From an uncultured Caldilineaceae bacterium (lineage in GTDB: Bacteria; Chloroflexota; Anaerolineae; Caldilineales; Caldilineaceae), in contig OX638330.1 in assembly GCA_951812725.1 (NCBI GenBank), positions 2,604,001 to 2,668,000 on the forward strand: 64,000 bases of DNA, given 5' to 3'. The notes beneath the pieces are model-generated. The model ran no database searches. It saw only the letters and a program-made list of their open reading frames with translations, and had not been told where the DNA came from. Of the stretch, positions 28,244-38,642 are shown piece by piece; position 1 is the first letter of the stretch; each line of letters begins with the position of its first letter. The translations under genes and the position numbers were made by a program.

Positions 28244-30869
28244 CATCGTCATCCCTTTTTTGAGCTGGTATTTGATAACACAAGTGATAACGGTGGCGGC
28301 ACTACCGTTGACCTTGCGGCTGTTTCGCCACTTGCCTGATAGCGGCTATGTGTTTGCGCGTGTACTAGGCATTTTTTTGGTCAGCCTTCTACTCTGGTTA
28401 GGTACCAGCTATGGCCTGCTTCGCAATACGAGCGGCGGGGCGTGGCTGGCGCTGCTGCTGGTGGCGATGCTCAGCCTGTGGAGTATTTTACAGGGAAAAG
28501 GGACGGAAGGAGACGGTCGCCTTTCCTCTCTGCGTACCTCGCTGTGTCGATTGCCAGGCTGGACATATATAGTTACCGTCGAGCTTTTGTTTTTTCTCAG
28601 CTTCGCGGTGTGGACTTATGTGCGTGCCTACGATCCCGCCATCAGTCACACAGAGCAGCTGATGGACTTGATGTTTATCAATGGGATCTGGAGCAGCCCT
28701 ACTTATCCTGTTCGCGATCCCTGGCTGGCAGGCTATGCGATCAGCTATTACTACTTTGGATACTGGATGCTGGCAACTCTGGCCCGATTTGCCGGACAAC
28801 CACCTGAAATAGCCTATAACCTGGGCCAAGCCTGCTGGTTCGGACTCCTCTTGACCGCCAGTTTCGGGGTTGGCTTCAATCTTTTTCGACTGCGGGTGAG
28901 AGAGTATATAGGGGAAGCTGAGACGACAGAAGAAACTGATGGATCGATTGAAGGCGACGCAGGTTCTTACGGGAAGTTTGCGATGCCGGTATTGGCTGGC
29001 CTGCTGACATCGATCTGTGTCGGGTTGACCTCTAACTTGCATGTGATTCTAGAGTGGCTGTATGCACAAGGTGTGCGTCTGGACGGGTTGAATCGACTGG
29101 TCGATGTGTATAATTTTCCGGAGCATGCGAATGCGTCCGGCCTCTGGTACATGGACGGCGGCTGGAGCTGGTGGTGGCGGGCCAGTCGCGTGATTGAGGA
29201 TATCGACCTAAGTGGGAACCACATTGAAATCATCGATGAATTTCCGATTTTCAGTTACGTTCTTGGCGACAATCATCCGCATTTGCTGGCCATGCCCTTT
29301 GTGATTCTCGTCATCGCAGTGGCAATGAACTGGTTCTTTGCAAATGGGCGAGACAAACGGGGGCAACTGTCTGTTGGGGGAGCGGATTCTGAAGAAGAGA
29401 GCGACCGGCAGGGGTCTCTTGTTTCAAGCGTAATCTCACTTGCAACGTCGGTTACCCGGCCAATCGGGTTGGAAGGCCTGCTGCTGGTAGTCGCGGCGAC
29501 GGGCGCCCTACTATTTCTGAATACTTGGGACTTTCCCCCTTACTGGCTGTTGATGTTACTTGTGGCGCTGTTTACCGGAACCAGGCGAAAGGAGGAAGTT
29601 GACGCTGCACTACGCCATGGCCTCGCGCGGGCGGCTACGGTGGGGGGCTTGATCGTGGTGGGCGCCATCCTACTCTTCCTGCCCTACTTTCTGACTGCCC
29701 AGAGTCAGGCCGGCGGCATCCTGCCCAATTTGCTCCATTCAACACGGCTGCCGCAGTTTCTGTTAATGTACGGTCACTTTCTGCTGGCGGCTGCAGGACT
29801 GTTAATCTTCAGTTGGCGAGAGCAGCCCCCATCTGTGGCTGCGTTGGCCGCTACAGCTGGCCTAGTCATTGGCCTGCCGGTCATTTTTCTGATCACAACC
29901 GCCATTTTGACTGCGAATGCCAGCGGTGTAACGCCGGGGCTGGCAGGGCAAGCGGGCGACATTATGGCCAGCTTCGTCAGCCGCCGGCTTGGACAGCCCT
30001 GGACATTTCTGCTATTGGGCGGGCTGGCATCGCTGACTTTGGGCATGCTATGGCAACGCTTCGTTGATTTTGGCAAGGCGCCGCGTTCGACCACTTTTGT
30101 TCTGTGTCTGGTTGCGATCGGCATTTTGCTGACTTATATGCCGGAGTTCGCCTTTTTGCGGGACAACTTCGGTAATCGCATGAATACCGTGTTCAAATTC
30201 TATTACCAGAGCTGGCTCTTGTTGGCGATCGCGGCCGCGTACGCCATTAGCTGGCATGTATTTTTGGCCGGGCGCCGACTGCGGCGGCGAGGGTATGATC
30301 GAGGAAAAGCGCTCTATTTTGGACTTGCTCCGACTGCGCTCGCTCTTTTGCTGATCCTCACATGCTTGATCTATCCTGTGGCAGGGGCTTACGCTAAAAT
30401 CAAGGGGTTTGGCACGCGTTTGCCGACGCTGAATGGCCTGACCTATGTTGGCAGCGACGAGCTAGCTGCAGTTGACTGGCTCCGTAGAAATACGCGCCCC
30501 GACGCCATTATTTTGGAGGCCAAAGGGGCCAGTTACAAAGTCAGTTCGGCGCGTATCAGCGCGGCGACCGGACGAGCCACGCTGCTAGGGTGGGATGGAC
30601 ACGAGGCCCAGTGGCGCGGACGTGCTTACGCAGAAATGGCAGCAGGTCGGGCCGATGCGATCCGCGAAATTTATCAAAGTCCGAGGCCGTCGACCTTGCA
30701 TGAACATTTAGATAGGTGGCAGATCGATTTTCTGGTTGTGGGCCCTGAAGAACGTGCGCAGTATGGTGTCACACCAGCGGTGGAAGAACAGCTGAACCAG
30801 GTTCTGGAATTGGCCTTCGAGCAAGGAAGTTATCGAATCTACCGAGCAAACGGCGCGGCAGACAGATAG
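28164..30869 (+). CDS. DUF2298 (Chlor_Arch_YYY, TIGR03662) membrane protein
   Basis: A 901-residue, strongly hydrophobic protein of the single-domain Chlor_Arch_YYY class, whose usual length is 700-900. The signature is AISYYYFGYWMLATLARFAG at about residues 192-211, with FPIFSYVLGDNHPHLLAMPF at about 364-383, equivalent to the FPFWSF/DLHPHM motif of the fusion protein upstream. The C-terminus (from about 760) is soluble: LPTLNGLTYVGSDELAAVDW, then SYRIYRANGAAD. It starts with GTG at 28164 inside the Nudix gene, with GGAG upstream; a later start is possible. The function of the family is not established. The layout of multiple membrane segments, conserved polar motifs and a soluble C-terminus resembles GT-C transferases. 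Confidence 0.88.
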   Translation: MGRLLRSQIEEYWNAQAERRGTGQLRDIVIPFLSWYLITQVITVAALPLTLRLFRHLPDSGYVFARVLGIFLVSLLLWLGTSYGLLRNTSGGAWLALLLVAMLSLWSILQGKGTEGDGRLSSLRTSLCRLPGWTYIVTVELLFFLSFAVWTYVRAYDPAISHTEQLMDLMFINGIWSSPTYPVRDPWLAGYAISYYYFGYWMLATLARFAGQPPEIAYNLGQACWFGLLLTASFGVGFNLFRLRVREYIGEAETTEETDGSIEGDAGSYGKFAMPVLAGLLTSICVGLTSNLHVILEWLYAQGVRLDGLNRLVDVYNFPEHANASGLWYMDGGWSWWWRASRVIEDIDLSGNHIEIIDEFPIFSYVLGDNHPHLLAMPFVILVIAVAMNWFFANGRDKRGQLSVGGADSEEESDRQGSLVSSVISLATSVTRPIGLEGLLLVVAATGALLFLNTWDFPPYWLLMLLVALFTGTRRKEEVDAALRHGLARAATVGGLIVVGAILLFLPYFLTAQSQAGGILPNLLHSTRLPQFLLMYGHFLLAAAGLLIFSWREQPPSVAALAATAGLVIGLPVIFLITTAILTANASGVTPGLAGQAGDIMASFVSRRLGQPWTFLLLGGLASLTLGMLWQRFVDFGKAPRSTTFVLCLVAIGILLTYMPEFAFLRDNFGNRMNTVFKFYYQSWLLLAIAAAYAISWHVFLAGRRLRRRGYDRGKALYFGLAPTALALLLILTCLIYPVAGAYAKIKGFGTRLPTLNGLTYVGSDELAAVDWLRRNTRPDAIILEAKGASYKVSSARISAATGRATLLGWDGHEAQWRGRAYAEMAAGRADAIREIYQSPRPSTLHEHLDRWQIDFLVVGPEERAQYGVTPAVEEQLNQVLELAFEQGSYRIYRANGAADR

Positions 30870-30893
30870 TTCATTTGAGGCAGAGGCCAGATT

Positions 30894-32846
30894 TTGCAGG
30901 TGACTGAAACGACGAGGACCGAACCAGCAGTTAGCGAGAGATCAGCGACTGAGGATCAGCCGCCGGCTGCGCCGTTGCCATCGGCGCGTGCGTCGGCATC
31001 GCATGGCAGCGGGCCGAACGTTGAACAGGCGTTGTACGCATTGCTCTTTATTGCGGCATTGGCCTTGCGTCTGTATTCTCTGGGCGACCTTAATCCGATT
31101 TCGCCTTGGGAGGCCGGTCAGGTATGGCCTGCATGGCTTGGTAATGCGGGCGGTGTTATGGAGCATGGCGGTTTTCCTGAACCTGACCCGCCGCCCAGCC
31201 CTTTGTTGAACAGTTTTCAGCGTGCGTTGTTTCTTGTGACGGGAGGCGGAAGCGAATTCTGGGCACGCTTTGCTCCTGCTTGCGCTGGGGCAGGATTGGT
31301 CCTGGCGGCCTGGGCGTTGCGGAGACGCTTGGGGCGCGGTGGGGCACTGACGGCAGCTGTGCTATTCGCGTTCGACCCTTGGCTTCTGTCATTCAGTCGT
31401 ATAGCTGACGGGGCGGCGCTAACCGCTTTGTTGTTTGTGCTGCTGCTGGCGGCACTGTTCGAGGAAAAGACAGAGGGGCATCAAGTCACAAAGCTTGCTC
31501 TGGTGGGTGGTCTTTTTCTGATAAGCGGGCCGCTGGCCTGGCTTTTGCTTCCTCTCATTGTGTACGCGATGGTGCTGCTCAAGGGGGGGCCATTTGCGCT
31601 CTTTACTCCCTGTCAGCGCAGACGCGCGACATATATTTGCGCGGGGACGGTGGTAGTTGGAGCCACCGGACTTTTCGCGCACATCTCGGGCTTGGCTGCG
31701 ATTGGGGAGAGCGTAGGCGCGGCTATCCACAATTTTACCGGCCCGTCAGGCGGCGGGTCGCTAGTTTCCGCCGATCATGATTACACGGTTACATGGGCAT
31801 TGATGCGGTTGCTGGTCGATGAGCCCTTTGTGCTCTTGTTCGGCGTCGCCGGGGTGGTCGTTGCGCTTGTAAAGACGGGATTTTTCTCTGGGAAAAGGGA
31901 TGCGGAGGCTGGCAAGGAGAACGACAGGTCCGATAGTGAGACGCAAGTCCTTGCGAACACCCGGTGGCTGAATGTACTGGTCGTGGGGGTAGCCTGGGGC
32001 TTGCTATTGTTGTTGTTACCGGGGCGCACACCGATCAGCCTGCTGGCGGTGGGGTTGCCACTGCTGTTGCTGGCCGCGGGTTCTGTCACTGATATGCTGC
32101 GCTTCGCGCCGACCAGCATTCTATATCAAAATGATGCGCGGATGCCGGTATTGATAACAATGGGCGTGCTACTGGTGACAGCCTTCTTCTGGACAGGCAG
32201 CGCGACGGCTGCTCTGCGAGATGGAAACTACGATCCGCGGCTGACATTATTTTATTTGCTGATTCCTGCGCTCGGCGCGTTTTTTGTATGGTGGTCCGGG
32301 GAGCGGGCGAGCGTGCAGGTATTTGGTCTGTTGACTTTGGCAGCCTTTTTCCTGGCACAGGCAAGCAGCAGCTGGATGTTGAATTTCAGGCCGGAGTTCG
32401 GTCACAGCCGTACTCTATTTGCTGAAGCCGGCGACTCGGGGATGACACTGCTGGTGGAGGATATGGCCCGGCTCAGTTCTCTGCGTACAGGGGATCCTAC
32501 AGAGGCGGCCGTATATCTCCAAGTGGATTCTTCCCAGTTGCCGTACTTTGTCTGGCATCTTCGTAATATGCGTCGCCTGCAGTGGCAGCCCGGCCTGGAC
32601 TTTTCTAAAGTAGACGAAAGTGCATTGGTTGTTACCCAGGCCATCGCTCTAGGGGATGGAGAACGAGCCCAACTGCCTGCCAATTTCATTGGCAGTAGTT
32701 ACACTGTGACGCAGCGATGGCTGCCGACAGATTTGGAAGATCCTGGCGCTCGTCTACGTTGGATGTTTTTTCGAGAGAGGCAGCTAAGGCCGGAAGGCCC
32801 GCCGGCGGGACAGGAGGCCGATCTTTGGGTAATTCGGGAGAAGTAG
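30894..32846 (+). CDS. GT-C-like membrane glycosyltransferase with altered catalytic motif
   Basis: A 650-residue polytopic protein. The first 45 residues are a soluble Pro/Ala-rich tail, then LYALLFIAALALRLYSLGDL opens the membrane part in the GT-C manner. The first outer loop reads ISPWEAGQVW, where active relatives have Asp-Glu-Ala; the Asp is replaced by Trp. Later parts keep family features (SEFWARFAPACAGAGLVLAA, FAFDPWLLSFSRIADGAALT). It may be an inactive partner or a variant enzyme. The start TTG at 30894 follows GAGG; GTG at 30900 is equally possible. It lies 24 bases after the DUF2298 gene and 2 bases before the next gene, so it is part of the same transcription unit. Confidence 0.8.
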   Translation: MQVTETTRTEPAVSERSATEDQPPAAPLPSARASASHGSGPNVEQALYALLFIAALALRLYSLGDLNPISPWEAGQVWPAWLGNAGGVMEHGGFPEPDPPPSPLLNSFQRALFLVTGGGSEFWARFAPACAGAGLVLAAWALRRRLGRGGALTAAVLFAFDPWLLSFSRIADGAALTALLFVLLLAALFEEKTEGHQVTKLALVGGLFLISGPLAWLLLPLIVYAMVLLKGGPFALFTPCQRRRATYICAGTVVVGATGLFAHISGLAAIGESVGAAIHNFTGPSGGGSLVSADHDYTVTWALMRLLVDEPFVLLFGVAGVVVALVKTGFFSGKRDAEAGKENDRSDSETQVLANTRWLNVLVVGVAWGLLLLLLPGRTPISLLAVGLPLLLLAAGSVTDMLRFAPTSILYQNDARMPVLITMGVLLVTAFFWTGSATAALRDGNYDPRLTLFYLLIPALGAFFVWWSGERASVQVFGLLTLAAFFLAQASSSWMLNFRPEFGHSRTLFAEAGDSGMTLLVEDMARLSSLRTGDPTEAAVYLQVDSSQLPYFVWHLRNMRRLQWQPGLDFSKVDESALVVTQAIALGDGERAQLPANFIGSSYTVTQRWLPTDLEDPGARLRWMFFRERQLRPEGPPAGQEADLWVIREK

Positions 32847-32848
32847 AA

Positions 32849-35800
32849 ATGGCTGAATCAAAGAGCGAGAAGGCAGAGAAGGTAGAAGAAGAAAAGGAAG
32901 TGGAAGTTCTTTCTCCTGACCCCTTGCCCACAACTCTTGTTTCTGAGGGAGAAGAGCAGGGCTCCGGGGAGGAGCTGGCAACGCAGGAATCGTCTGGTTC
33001 GGAACCGGCTGAGACTGTGCCTGTTTCCGGCGGATTTCTCGACTCAAGCCTGCTGGGCGTTGTGCGGGCGAACTGGGAAACGATAGCCTGGGCAGCTATC
33101 CTGATTGTGGCGGTAGTGAGCCGATTCTATGCGCTCGGCGAACGTGGGATGAGCCATGACGAGAGTCTGCACGCCAACTACTCGCTCGATCTTTACCGCG
33201 CCGGCAGCTATCAACACAATCCGATGATGCATGGTCCGTTCCTCTTCCATGCGAATGCGTTCATTTTCTTTTTGTTTGGCGTAAGTGACGCCACGGCGCG
33301 CGTGATGCCGGCCCTTGCTGGGGTTGGCACGATCGTTGCGGCGTGGTTCTTCCGGCGCTGGATCGGGCGAACCGGTGCGCTCTTGACTGCTGTGTTCTTC
33401 CTTTTCAGCCCCAGCATACTCTTCCACAGCCGCTACATCCGAAACGATATCTACATTGTTTTCTTTTCGATGATTTGGGTTTACGGCATGTTCCGCTTTA
33501 TTGAAGAGCGGAAGATGAAATGGCTTTACTTGACGGTTTCCGTGATGGCACTTGGATTTACCGCCAAGGAAAACCAGTTCATGTCGGGCACGATTTTCGG
33601 CATCTTTTTTGTGGGGGCAGCGTTGTGGCGCTGGTGGGCCCAGCAGGTTTCGATCAGAGACAGCCCATTTGCTGATCTTGCGGTTCTACTGCTTACACTA
33701 GTATTGCCATTCGTCGCTCCAATTGGGCATCTGGTTTTTGGATGGGATGCTCTCGCTTATAGTACGACCCAGGATCTGGCCAGGTCGGCGATGCTGGTGC
33801 TCTTTATGACCGGAGTGAGTGGGGCGATAGCCTTTTGGTGGTTCAACCCGATGAGAGAGAGGGGAGAGGAGTCTAAACCCTCGGCAGGAATTGATCGCGC
33901 TCAGCGGATCACCTTTTCCAACTGGGCTACATTGATGGCCCTGTTTTGGGCGATCGAGATACTGTTGTTCACAACTTTTTTCACAAATCCAGTCGACGGA
34001 CTTGCCACTGGCATTGTTGGCAGCCTCGGCTATTGGCTGGCGCAACAGGAGGTGCAACGCGGAAGTCAGCCTTGGTATTACTACATAATGCAGGGACTGT
34101 TGTACGAGTTTCTGCTCGTTTTCCTTAGCCTAGGCGGCTTGGCCCTGCTCGTGCATCGTTTGCGGACGGGCAACTGGGACGATCCGGAGTATGCTGAACA
34201 GAGTCCTCGCGCTGCAAAAGGCAAGAGCAAGAAAGAGGAAAGGCGAGACGAGTCAGATTCCGCTAATACATCGTCGTATGTTCAGCCCTACTTCATTGTG
34301 TTTTTGGCGTGGTGGGGAATTATGGCGTGGCTGGCTTATTCGTATGCCGGTGAGAAGATGCCATGGTTGACAACGCACATGGCGCAGCCGATGGCGTTGT
34401 TTGGCGGGTGGTGCGGCGCGCAGCTGCTTGTGAGGATTGACTGGTTGAAGGTGCGAGCGGCACAAGGCTGGTGGCTGCCAGCGCTACTTCCGGCTCTGCT
34501 GTTCGCATTGGTGACTCTTTTTGGCTCAGTTCCCGGGGCAGGGAGAGACATAGACTCTCTGTCGCGGACAGTGCGCTTCATTCTTGCTCTCGTAGTGAGC
34601 GGCGGCCTGGCATATCTGATACAACTGGCCATCCAACGAGTAGGCTGGCGGCTGACGCTGCGGTTGTCAGCAGTGACGGCGCTTGCCATTTTGTTTCTGC
34701 TTACAGTTCGCTTTTCCTATCTGCTCACCTATATTAACTACGACATGGCAACCGAGTATCTCGTCTATGCTCACGCCGCGCCTGATGTAAAGCGGGCACT
34801 GCAGGAAATTGAAACGATAAGCGAACGCACGGTGGGTGAGCGGGAGATTCAAGTTGCCTATGACGACGACGTAGCATGGCCCATGACCTGGTACATGCGA
34901 TTCTATCCCAACCACATATTCTATGGCGCGAACCCCACAACCGAGGCGATGAACGCGCCCGTCATTCTGGTCGGCAAAAAGAATTACGAGTTGGTAGAGC
35001 CCTATGTAGCGAGGGATTATGTCAGCCGCAACTATAGACTAGTCTGGTGGCCCGAAGAGAGTTACAAGGGAAAGTGGGACGAAGAGGAAGGATCTGTGCG
35101 ACTGACGTTCAAGCAGATCTGGGAGGCATTGACTGAACCGGAGCGTCGAAGCCGACTGTGGCAGATCTTCTTTTTCCGGAACCATCCCGACCGCACGCTG
35201 ACGGAATGGCCTCACCGTCACGATTTCCGTATGTACGTCCACAAGGACGTCGCCGATATCGTCTGGGACCTGAACGTTGTTCCCCTGGCGGAGCGAGGAC
35301 TGTCGCAGTCGCCTTCTTTTAACTATGAGGAGGTCGATCGAAGTGCCAGCGCCGTCTACAGCGGTGTTTATGGAGACCTGCCCCTGGTGACGCCGCGTTC
35401 GGTTGCAGTAGGGCAGGATGGTGTGCGCTACATTCTGGACACGGGGAACAACCGGGTGGTAATTCTCAACGCGGACGGCACATTCCGGCAGGCGTTTGGC
35501 AGCACTTGTTTCTTGTCCGAAAGCGAGAACAGTTCTTGCACGGATCCGGATGGCGACGGCCCGCTGGAGAATGGGGACGGCCAATTTCGCGAGCCGTGGG
35601 GCATCGCCGTGGGCGACGATGGAACAGTCTTCATTGCCGATACATGGAACGGACGAATTCAGGCATTCGATAGCCAGGGGACATTCCTGCGCAAGTGGGG
35701 TTTGTTCAGCATAATCGACAACGAAAACAGAGACCCATATGCGTTGTTTGGTCCGCGGGGCTTGGCTGTTACGCTGACCGGCAACCTCCTCGTCGCCGAC

Positions 35801-36271
35801 ACGGGCAACAAGCGGATACTGGAGTTTACACCGATGGGGGAATTCGTGCGCCAAGTCGGTGGAGGCGGGATCCTTCTCGGTCACTTCGAGGAACCTGTAG
35901 ATGTAGCGGTCCACCCGCCGACCGGCAATGTTTTGGTGAGCGATGCCTGGAATCGCCGCATACAAGTGCTTTCGGCCGAATTAGAACCTCTTGCGGAGTG
36001 GCTCATGCCTACCTGGGATAGCCAGGATATATGGGACAAGCCATATGTTGCGGCCGCGGCTGATGGGACGGTCTACGCGACAGACCCTCAGTTTTCGCAG
36101 GTGTTTGTAATCTCTGCCGGGGGCTTTGTGCAGACCAGCTTTGGCAGATATGGGGCCGAACTAAACCGCCTCGCCAAGCCTACCGGAATAACTGTAGATC
36201 CGCTGACCGGCGAACTGTTGATAGCCGACGCCGACAACAGTCGTATACTTATTTTTGCGGGTAACTACTAG
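32849..36271 (+). CDS. TIGR03663-family membrane glycosyltransferase with C-terminal NHL propeller
   Basis: 1140 residues from the ATG at 32849, which has GGGAGA upstream and sits 2 bases after the previous stop. The N-terminus (about 1-60) is charged and acidic. From about residue 70 it matches TIGR03663: Asp-Glu in GMSHDESLHANYSLDLYRAG, HGP in MMHGPFLFHANA, and conserved Arg residues in DATARVMPAL and FHSRYIRNDIYIVFF. About ten membrane segments follow, then a soluble domain. Residues about 840-1140 form NHL-type blades (WGIAVGDDGTVFIADTWNGR, RGLAVTLTGNLLVADTGNKR, TGITVDPLTGELLIADADNS). An Asp-rich loop (TDPDGDGPLENGDG) lies in the propeller. TIGR03663 proteins are reported as companions of TIGR03662; here they are neighbours. 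The propeller probably faces outside. Confidence 0.88.
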   Translation: MAESKSEKAEKVEEEKEVEVLSPDPLPTTLVSEGEEQGSGEELATQESSGSEPAETVPVSGGFLDSSLLGVVRANWETIAWAAILIVAVVSRFYALGERGMSHDESLHANYSLDLYRAGSYQHNPMMHGPFLFHANAFIFFLFGVSDATARVMPALAGVGTIVAAWFFRRWIGRTGALLTAVFFLFSPSILFHSRYIRNDIYIVFFSMIWVYGMFRFIEERKMKWLYLTVSVMALGFTAKENQFMSGTIFGIFFVGAALWRWWAQQVSIRDSPFADLAVLLLTLVLPFVAPIGHLVFGWDALAYSTTQDLARSAMLVLFMTGVSGAIAFWWFNPMRERGEESKPSAGIDRAQRITFSNWATLMALFWAIEILLFTTFFTNPVDGLATGIVGSLGYWLAQQEVQRGSQPWYYYIMQGLLYEFLLVFLSLGGLALLVHRLRTGNWDDPEYAEQSPRAAKGKSKKEERRDESDSANTSSYVQPYFIVFLAWWGIMAWLAYSYAGEKMPWLTTHMAQPMALFGGWCGAQLLVRIDWLKVRAAQGWWLPALLPALLFALVTLFGSVPGAGRDIDSLSRTVRFILALVVSGGLAYLIQLAIQRVGWRLTLRLSAVTALAILFLLTVRFSYLLTYINYDMATEYLVYAHAAPDVKRALQEIETISERTVGEREIQVAYDDDVAWPMTWYMRFYPNHIFYGANPTTEAMNAPVILVGKKNYELVEPYVARDYVSRNYRLVWWPEESYKGKWDEEEGSVRLTFKQIWEALTEPERRSRLWQIFFFRNHPDRTLTEWPHRHDFRMYVHKDVADIVWDLNVVPLAERGLSQSPSFNYEEVDRSASAVYSGVYGDLPLVTPRSVAVGQDGVRYILDTGNNRVVILNADGTFRQAFGSTCFLSESENSSCTDPDGDGPLENGDGQFREPWGIAVGDDGTVFIADTWNGRIQAFDSQGTFLRKWGLFSIIDNENRDPYALFGPRGLAVTLTGNLLVADTGNKRILEFTPMGEFVRQVGGGGILLGHFEEPVDVAVHPPTGNVLVSDAWNRRIQVLSAELEPLAEWLMPTWDSQDIWDKPYVAAAADGTVYATDPQFSQVFVISAGGFVQTSFGRYGAELNRLAKPTGITVDPLTGELLIADADNSRILIFAGNY

Positions 36272-36289
36272 GGCACAGTAGTAGACCAG

Positions 36290-36500
36290 CTAGTCATCCT
36301 TGGAACTATTCAGGCAAATTGGGACGCAGCCGGTGCGCAGTCGCCGCCGGGCTCGCCAGCCGACACGCTGAGATGAAAGCGTACGGTCGGTGAGGCCTGG
36401 TTTTGGAGGGGGGCGTTGCGGGGGCGCAGCCCCTGCACAAGGGAGGGCCGAAGGCCCGACCGCCCATAAAGGGCGATAGCTGAGCATTTGCATTTTTCGG
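36290..36500 (+). repeat. Interspersed GC-rich repeat, copy C
   Basis: The core at 36408-36466 matches the other copies. The left flank keeps only short shared pieces (ATTCAGGCAA, ACGGTCGGTGAGG) and otherwise diverges. It separates the TIGR03663-NHL gene from the zinc-ribbon transferase gene, so it could carry or interrupt transcription between the two halves of the cluster. Confidence 0.8.
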
Positions 36501-36669
36501 CCAGTTGGAACTGCTTCTGCAGACCAAGCGGGAGACCAGCCGTCTGAGGATTCGCTGCAGAAGACACCCGGAGGGCCGTATTTGCGGCCTGGCTTCTGCT
36601 TTGACAGGGTACAATCATGCCAACGGTTACTTCCAACTCTTGCATTTTGCCGCACTGACGATTCCTCAC

Positions 36670-38577
36670 GTGGAACACTTTGAAAAGGGGCCTGTTTCAG
36701 AACCATGGCTCTGCAGGTCATGTGAATACTTTAATCGCCCCCATGCCCAATTCTGTGGTCGGTGCGGCCGGCCGACAGACATTGTTTGTGAACAATGCGG
36801 TACGGATAACCCCGGCGGTCACGAATTCTGTGATGCGTGCGGCGGGGTACTTTTCGATGCGCCTCCGCGCGGAACTGAACCTCTTAACCTCATAGGCCGC
36901 CTAGGCCTTCGTCCTACAAATCCATTCAGTTTGGCGCCGAGCGAGAGGCTAGTCTGGGACAGGCCCGCTCCGACCTGGGCGTGGTCCAATGCTTTTTTGA
37001 GAGAGTGGCTCCAGCGCAACAGTTGGGAGATGATCGCGGTCGTTATGCTTACAGCGGTTGGCGCATTTCTGAGAGTGTACCGCCTGGAGGAGATCCCAGC
37101 CGGCTTTCATGGCGACGAGGCGTGGACAGGCATCGAAGGATTGCGCATCCTGAGAGAAGGTTGGATTGGACCTTACACAACCTCTGCTCTGGGCCAGGCT
37201 TCGGGGCCTTTCTACCTGACTGCACTGGTAATCTGGCTCCTTGACGCTTCCAAGTTTTCTGTCCGACTCTCGATGGGGCTCTTCGGCATTGCAACGATTC
37301 CAACGGCGCATCTGCTATTGAGGTTGGGGTTCGGGCGCTGGGTGGCGCTTTTCGGCACTACAGCCCTGACGGTCAGCTACTGGCACCTTCACTTCAGCCG
37401 CCTGGGATTTGGCGTGGTCCCGTTAGCATTTGCCTCTACGGCAGCTGCAGCGGGGTTGCTGTGGGCGATGCGGGTGTACGATGATGGGCGACCTGAATCA
37501 CCGCGCAAGGGCCTTTGGTGTTGGGTTGCTGCCGGCGCGCTTTTGGGGTTGGTGCCCTACACCTATTTTGCGTTTCCGACATTTTTGGCGGCGGTGGCGG
37601 CTGTTCTCCTGGTATTCTTCACTTTGCAGAGCGGCTCGCTGAGGCGCAAGTTGATAGCCCTCGCTCTGCTGGCAACGGGCGTAGTCGTAAGCGCGGGCCC
37701 CATGATATATTTCGCCATTCGCTCGCCCACAGTACTATTCGGTCGTTTGAACGAGAAATCGGTATGGGACTACTACGAGTATGTGGAGGCCGATGGGTAC
37801 CTAGAGAAGGTTGACTTTGTCATTGGGCGGGCATGGGACTCGTTTTGGTTACTTTTCAGAAACCCGAGGATGGACGGGGTTGACGGCATCGGAGGGGTGG
37901 GCGTATTAGATGTTGGGGTTGCCGCTTTAGCGTATGTTGGCCTTGTCATTGCGATAAGAAGGTGGCGAAGTCCTCCGCACTTATTCGCCATTCTGGTGGT
38001 TCTAGCCGCGTTGTCGGGTCTTGTGTTAACCGATCCTTCGGCTGGATCGATGCGGCGAAGCATAACCGCTATTCCGTGGGTATTTGGGCTGGCCGGAATC
38101 GGTGCGGTGACAGTTGTAAGGATCGCGTCCGGCACACTAGGGAGTTGGAGTCGGACTGCAGCGGTAGGTGCGGCCGCGCTTGTCCTTGTGTGGAGCGCAC
38201 TCTGGAACCTGAGCTACTACTTCATTGAATTGCCCCGCTCCTCGACCTTCCAGTGGACGTTTCCGACAGGCTATTTCGAGGCCCTGGAAGCGGCCAACTC
38301 GTTTGATGATCCTGGGACGATCTACTACTATTCCGGGCAACGGAGATTCAGGTACGAAACGATTCAGTTTCTCTTTCCGAATAGCCGAGGAATTGACCGT
38401 TCGCGAGAGTTCGGGGTTTTTGCGGTGGAGAAGCTCGAAGCCGGGCCGGTGACGTATCTGCTGGAGGGAGAGTACATGGAAGAGATCGACAGAATCAGGG
38501 AGATGTATCCGGGCGGAGAAATCATTGTAGATGATGGGGACGATCCTCTTTATATCGTATATCACCTTGCAGGGTAG
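36670..38577 (+). CDS. GT-C glycosyltransferase with N-terminal double zinc ribbon
   Basis: 635 residues from GTG at 36670. The frame is open upstream to TTG at 36505, but those extra 55 codons show nothing and border repeat copy C; neither start has a clear ribosome site. Residues about 12-60 hold two zinc-ribbon knuckle pairs: CRSCEYFNRPHAQFCGRCG and CEQCGTDNPGGHEFCDACG. After a linker the GT-C part begins (MIAVVMLTAVGAFLRVYRLE), with the catalytic-type loop GFHGDEAWTGIEGLRI and ten or more membrane segments. The C-terminal soluble part ends GDDPLYIVYHLAG. Membrane transferases rarely carry cytosolic zinc ribbons. The ribbon should lie on the cytoplasmic side and could bind a partner. Next gene 65 bases on. 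Confidence 0.85.
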   Translation: MEHFEKGPVSEPWLCRSCEYFNRPHAQFCGRCGRPTDIVCEQCGTDNPGGHEFCDACGGVLFDAPPRGTEPLNLIGRLGLRPTNPFSLAPSERLVWDRPAPTWAWSNAFLREWLQRNSWEMIAVVMLTAVGAFLRVYRLEEIPAGFHGDEAWTGIEGLRILREGWIGPYTTSALGQASGPFYLTALVIWLLDASKFSVRLSMGLFGIATIPTAHLLLRLGFGRWVALFGTTALTVSYWHLHFSRLGFGVVPLAFASTAAAAGLLWAMRVYDDGRPESPRKGLWCWVAAGALLGLVPYTYFAFPTFLAAVAAVLLVFFTLQSGSLRRKLIALALLATGVVVSAGPMIYFAIRSPTVLFGRLNEKSVWDYYEYVEADGYLEKVDFVIGRAWDSFWLLFRNPRMDGVDGIGGVGVLDVGVAALAYVGLVIAIRRWRSPPHLFAILVVLAALSGLVLTDPSAGSMRRSITAIPWVFGLAGIGAVTVVRIASGTLGSWSRTAAVGAAALVLVWSALWNLSYYFIELPRSSTFQWTFPTGYFEALEAANSFDDPGTIYYYSGQRRFRYETIQFLFPNSRGIDRSREFGVFAVEKLEAGPVTYLLEGEYMEEIDRIREMYPGGEIIVDDGDDPLYIVYHLAG

Positions 38578-38642
38578 ACTGAGAAAGTCTGCCTTCACGG
38601 GTCAGTTAATCGCCCAGGAGTGCTCCCACTGAGAGTCGAGAA

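Noticed and set aside
35039..35965. Minus-strand frame of 308 codons
   Set aside because: Antisense to the NHL propeller of the TIGR03663 protein. It is a by-product of codon usage.
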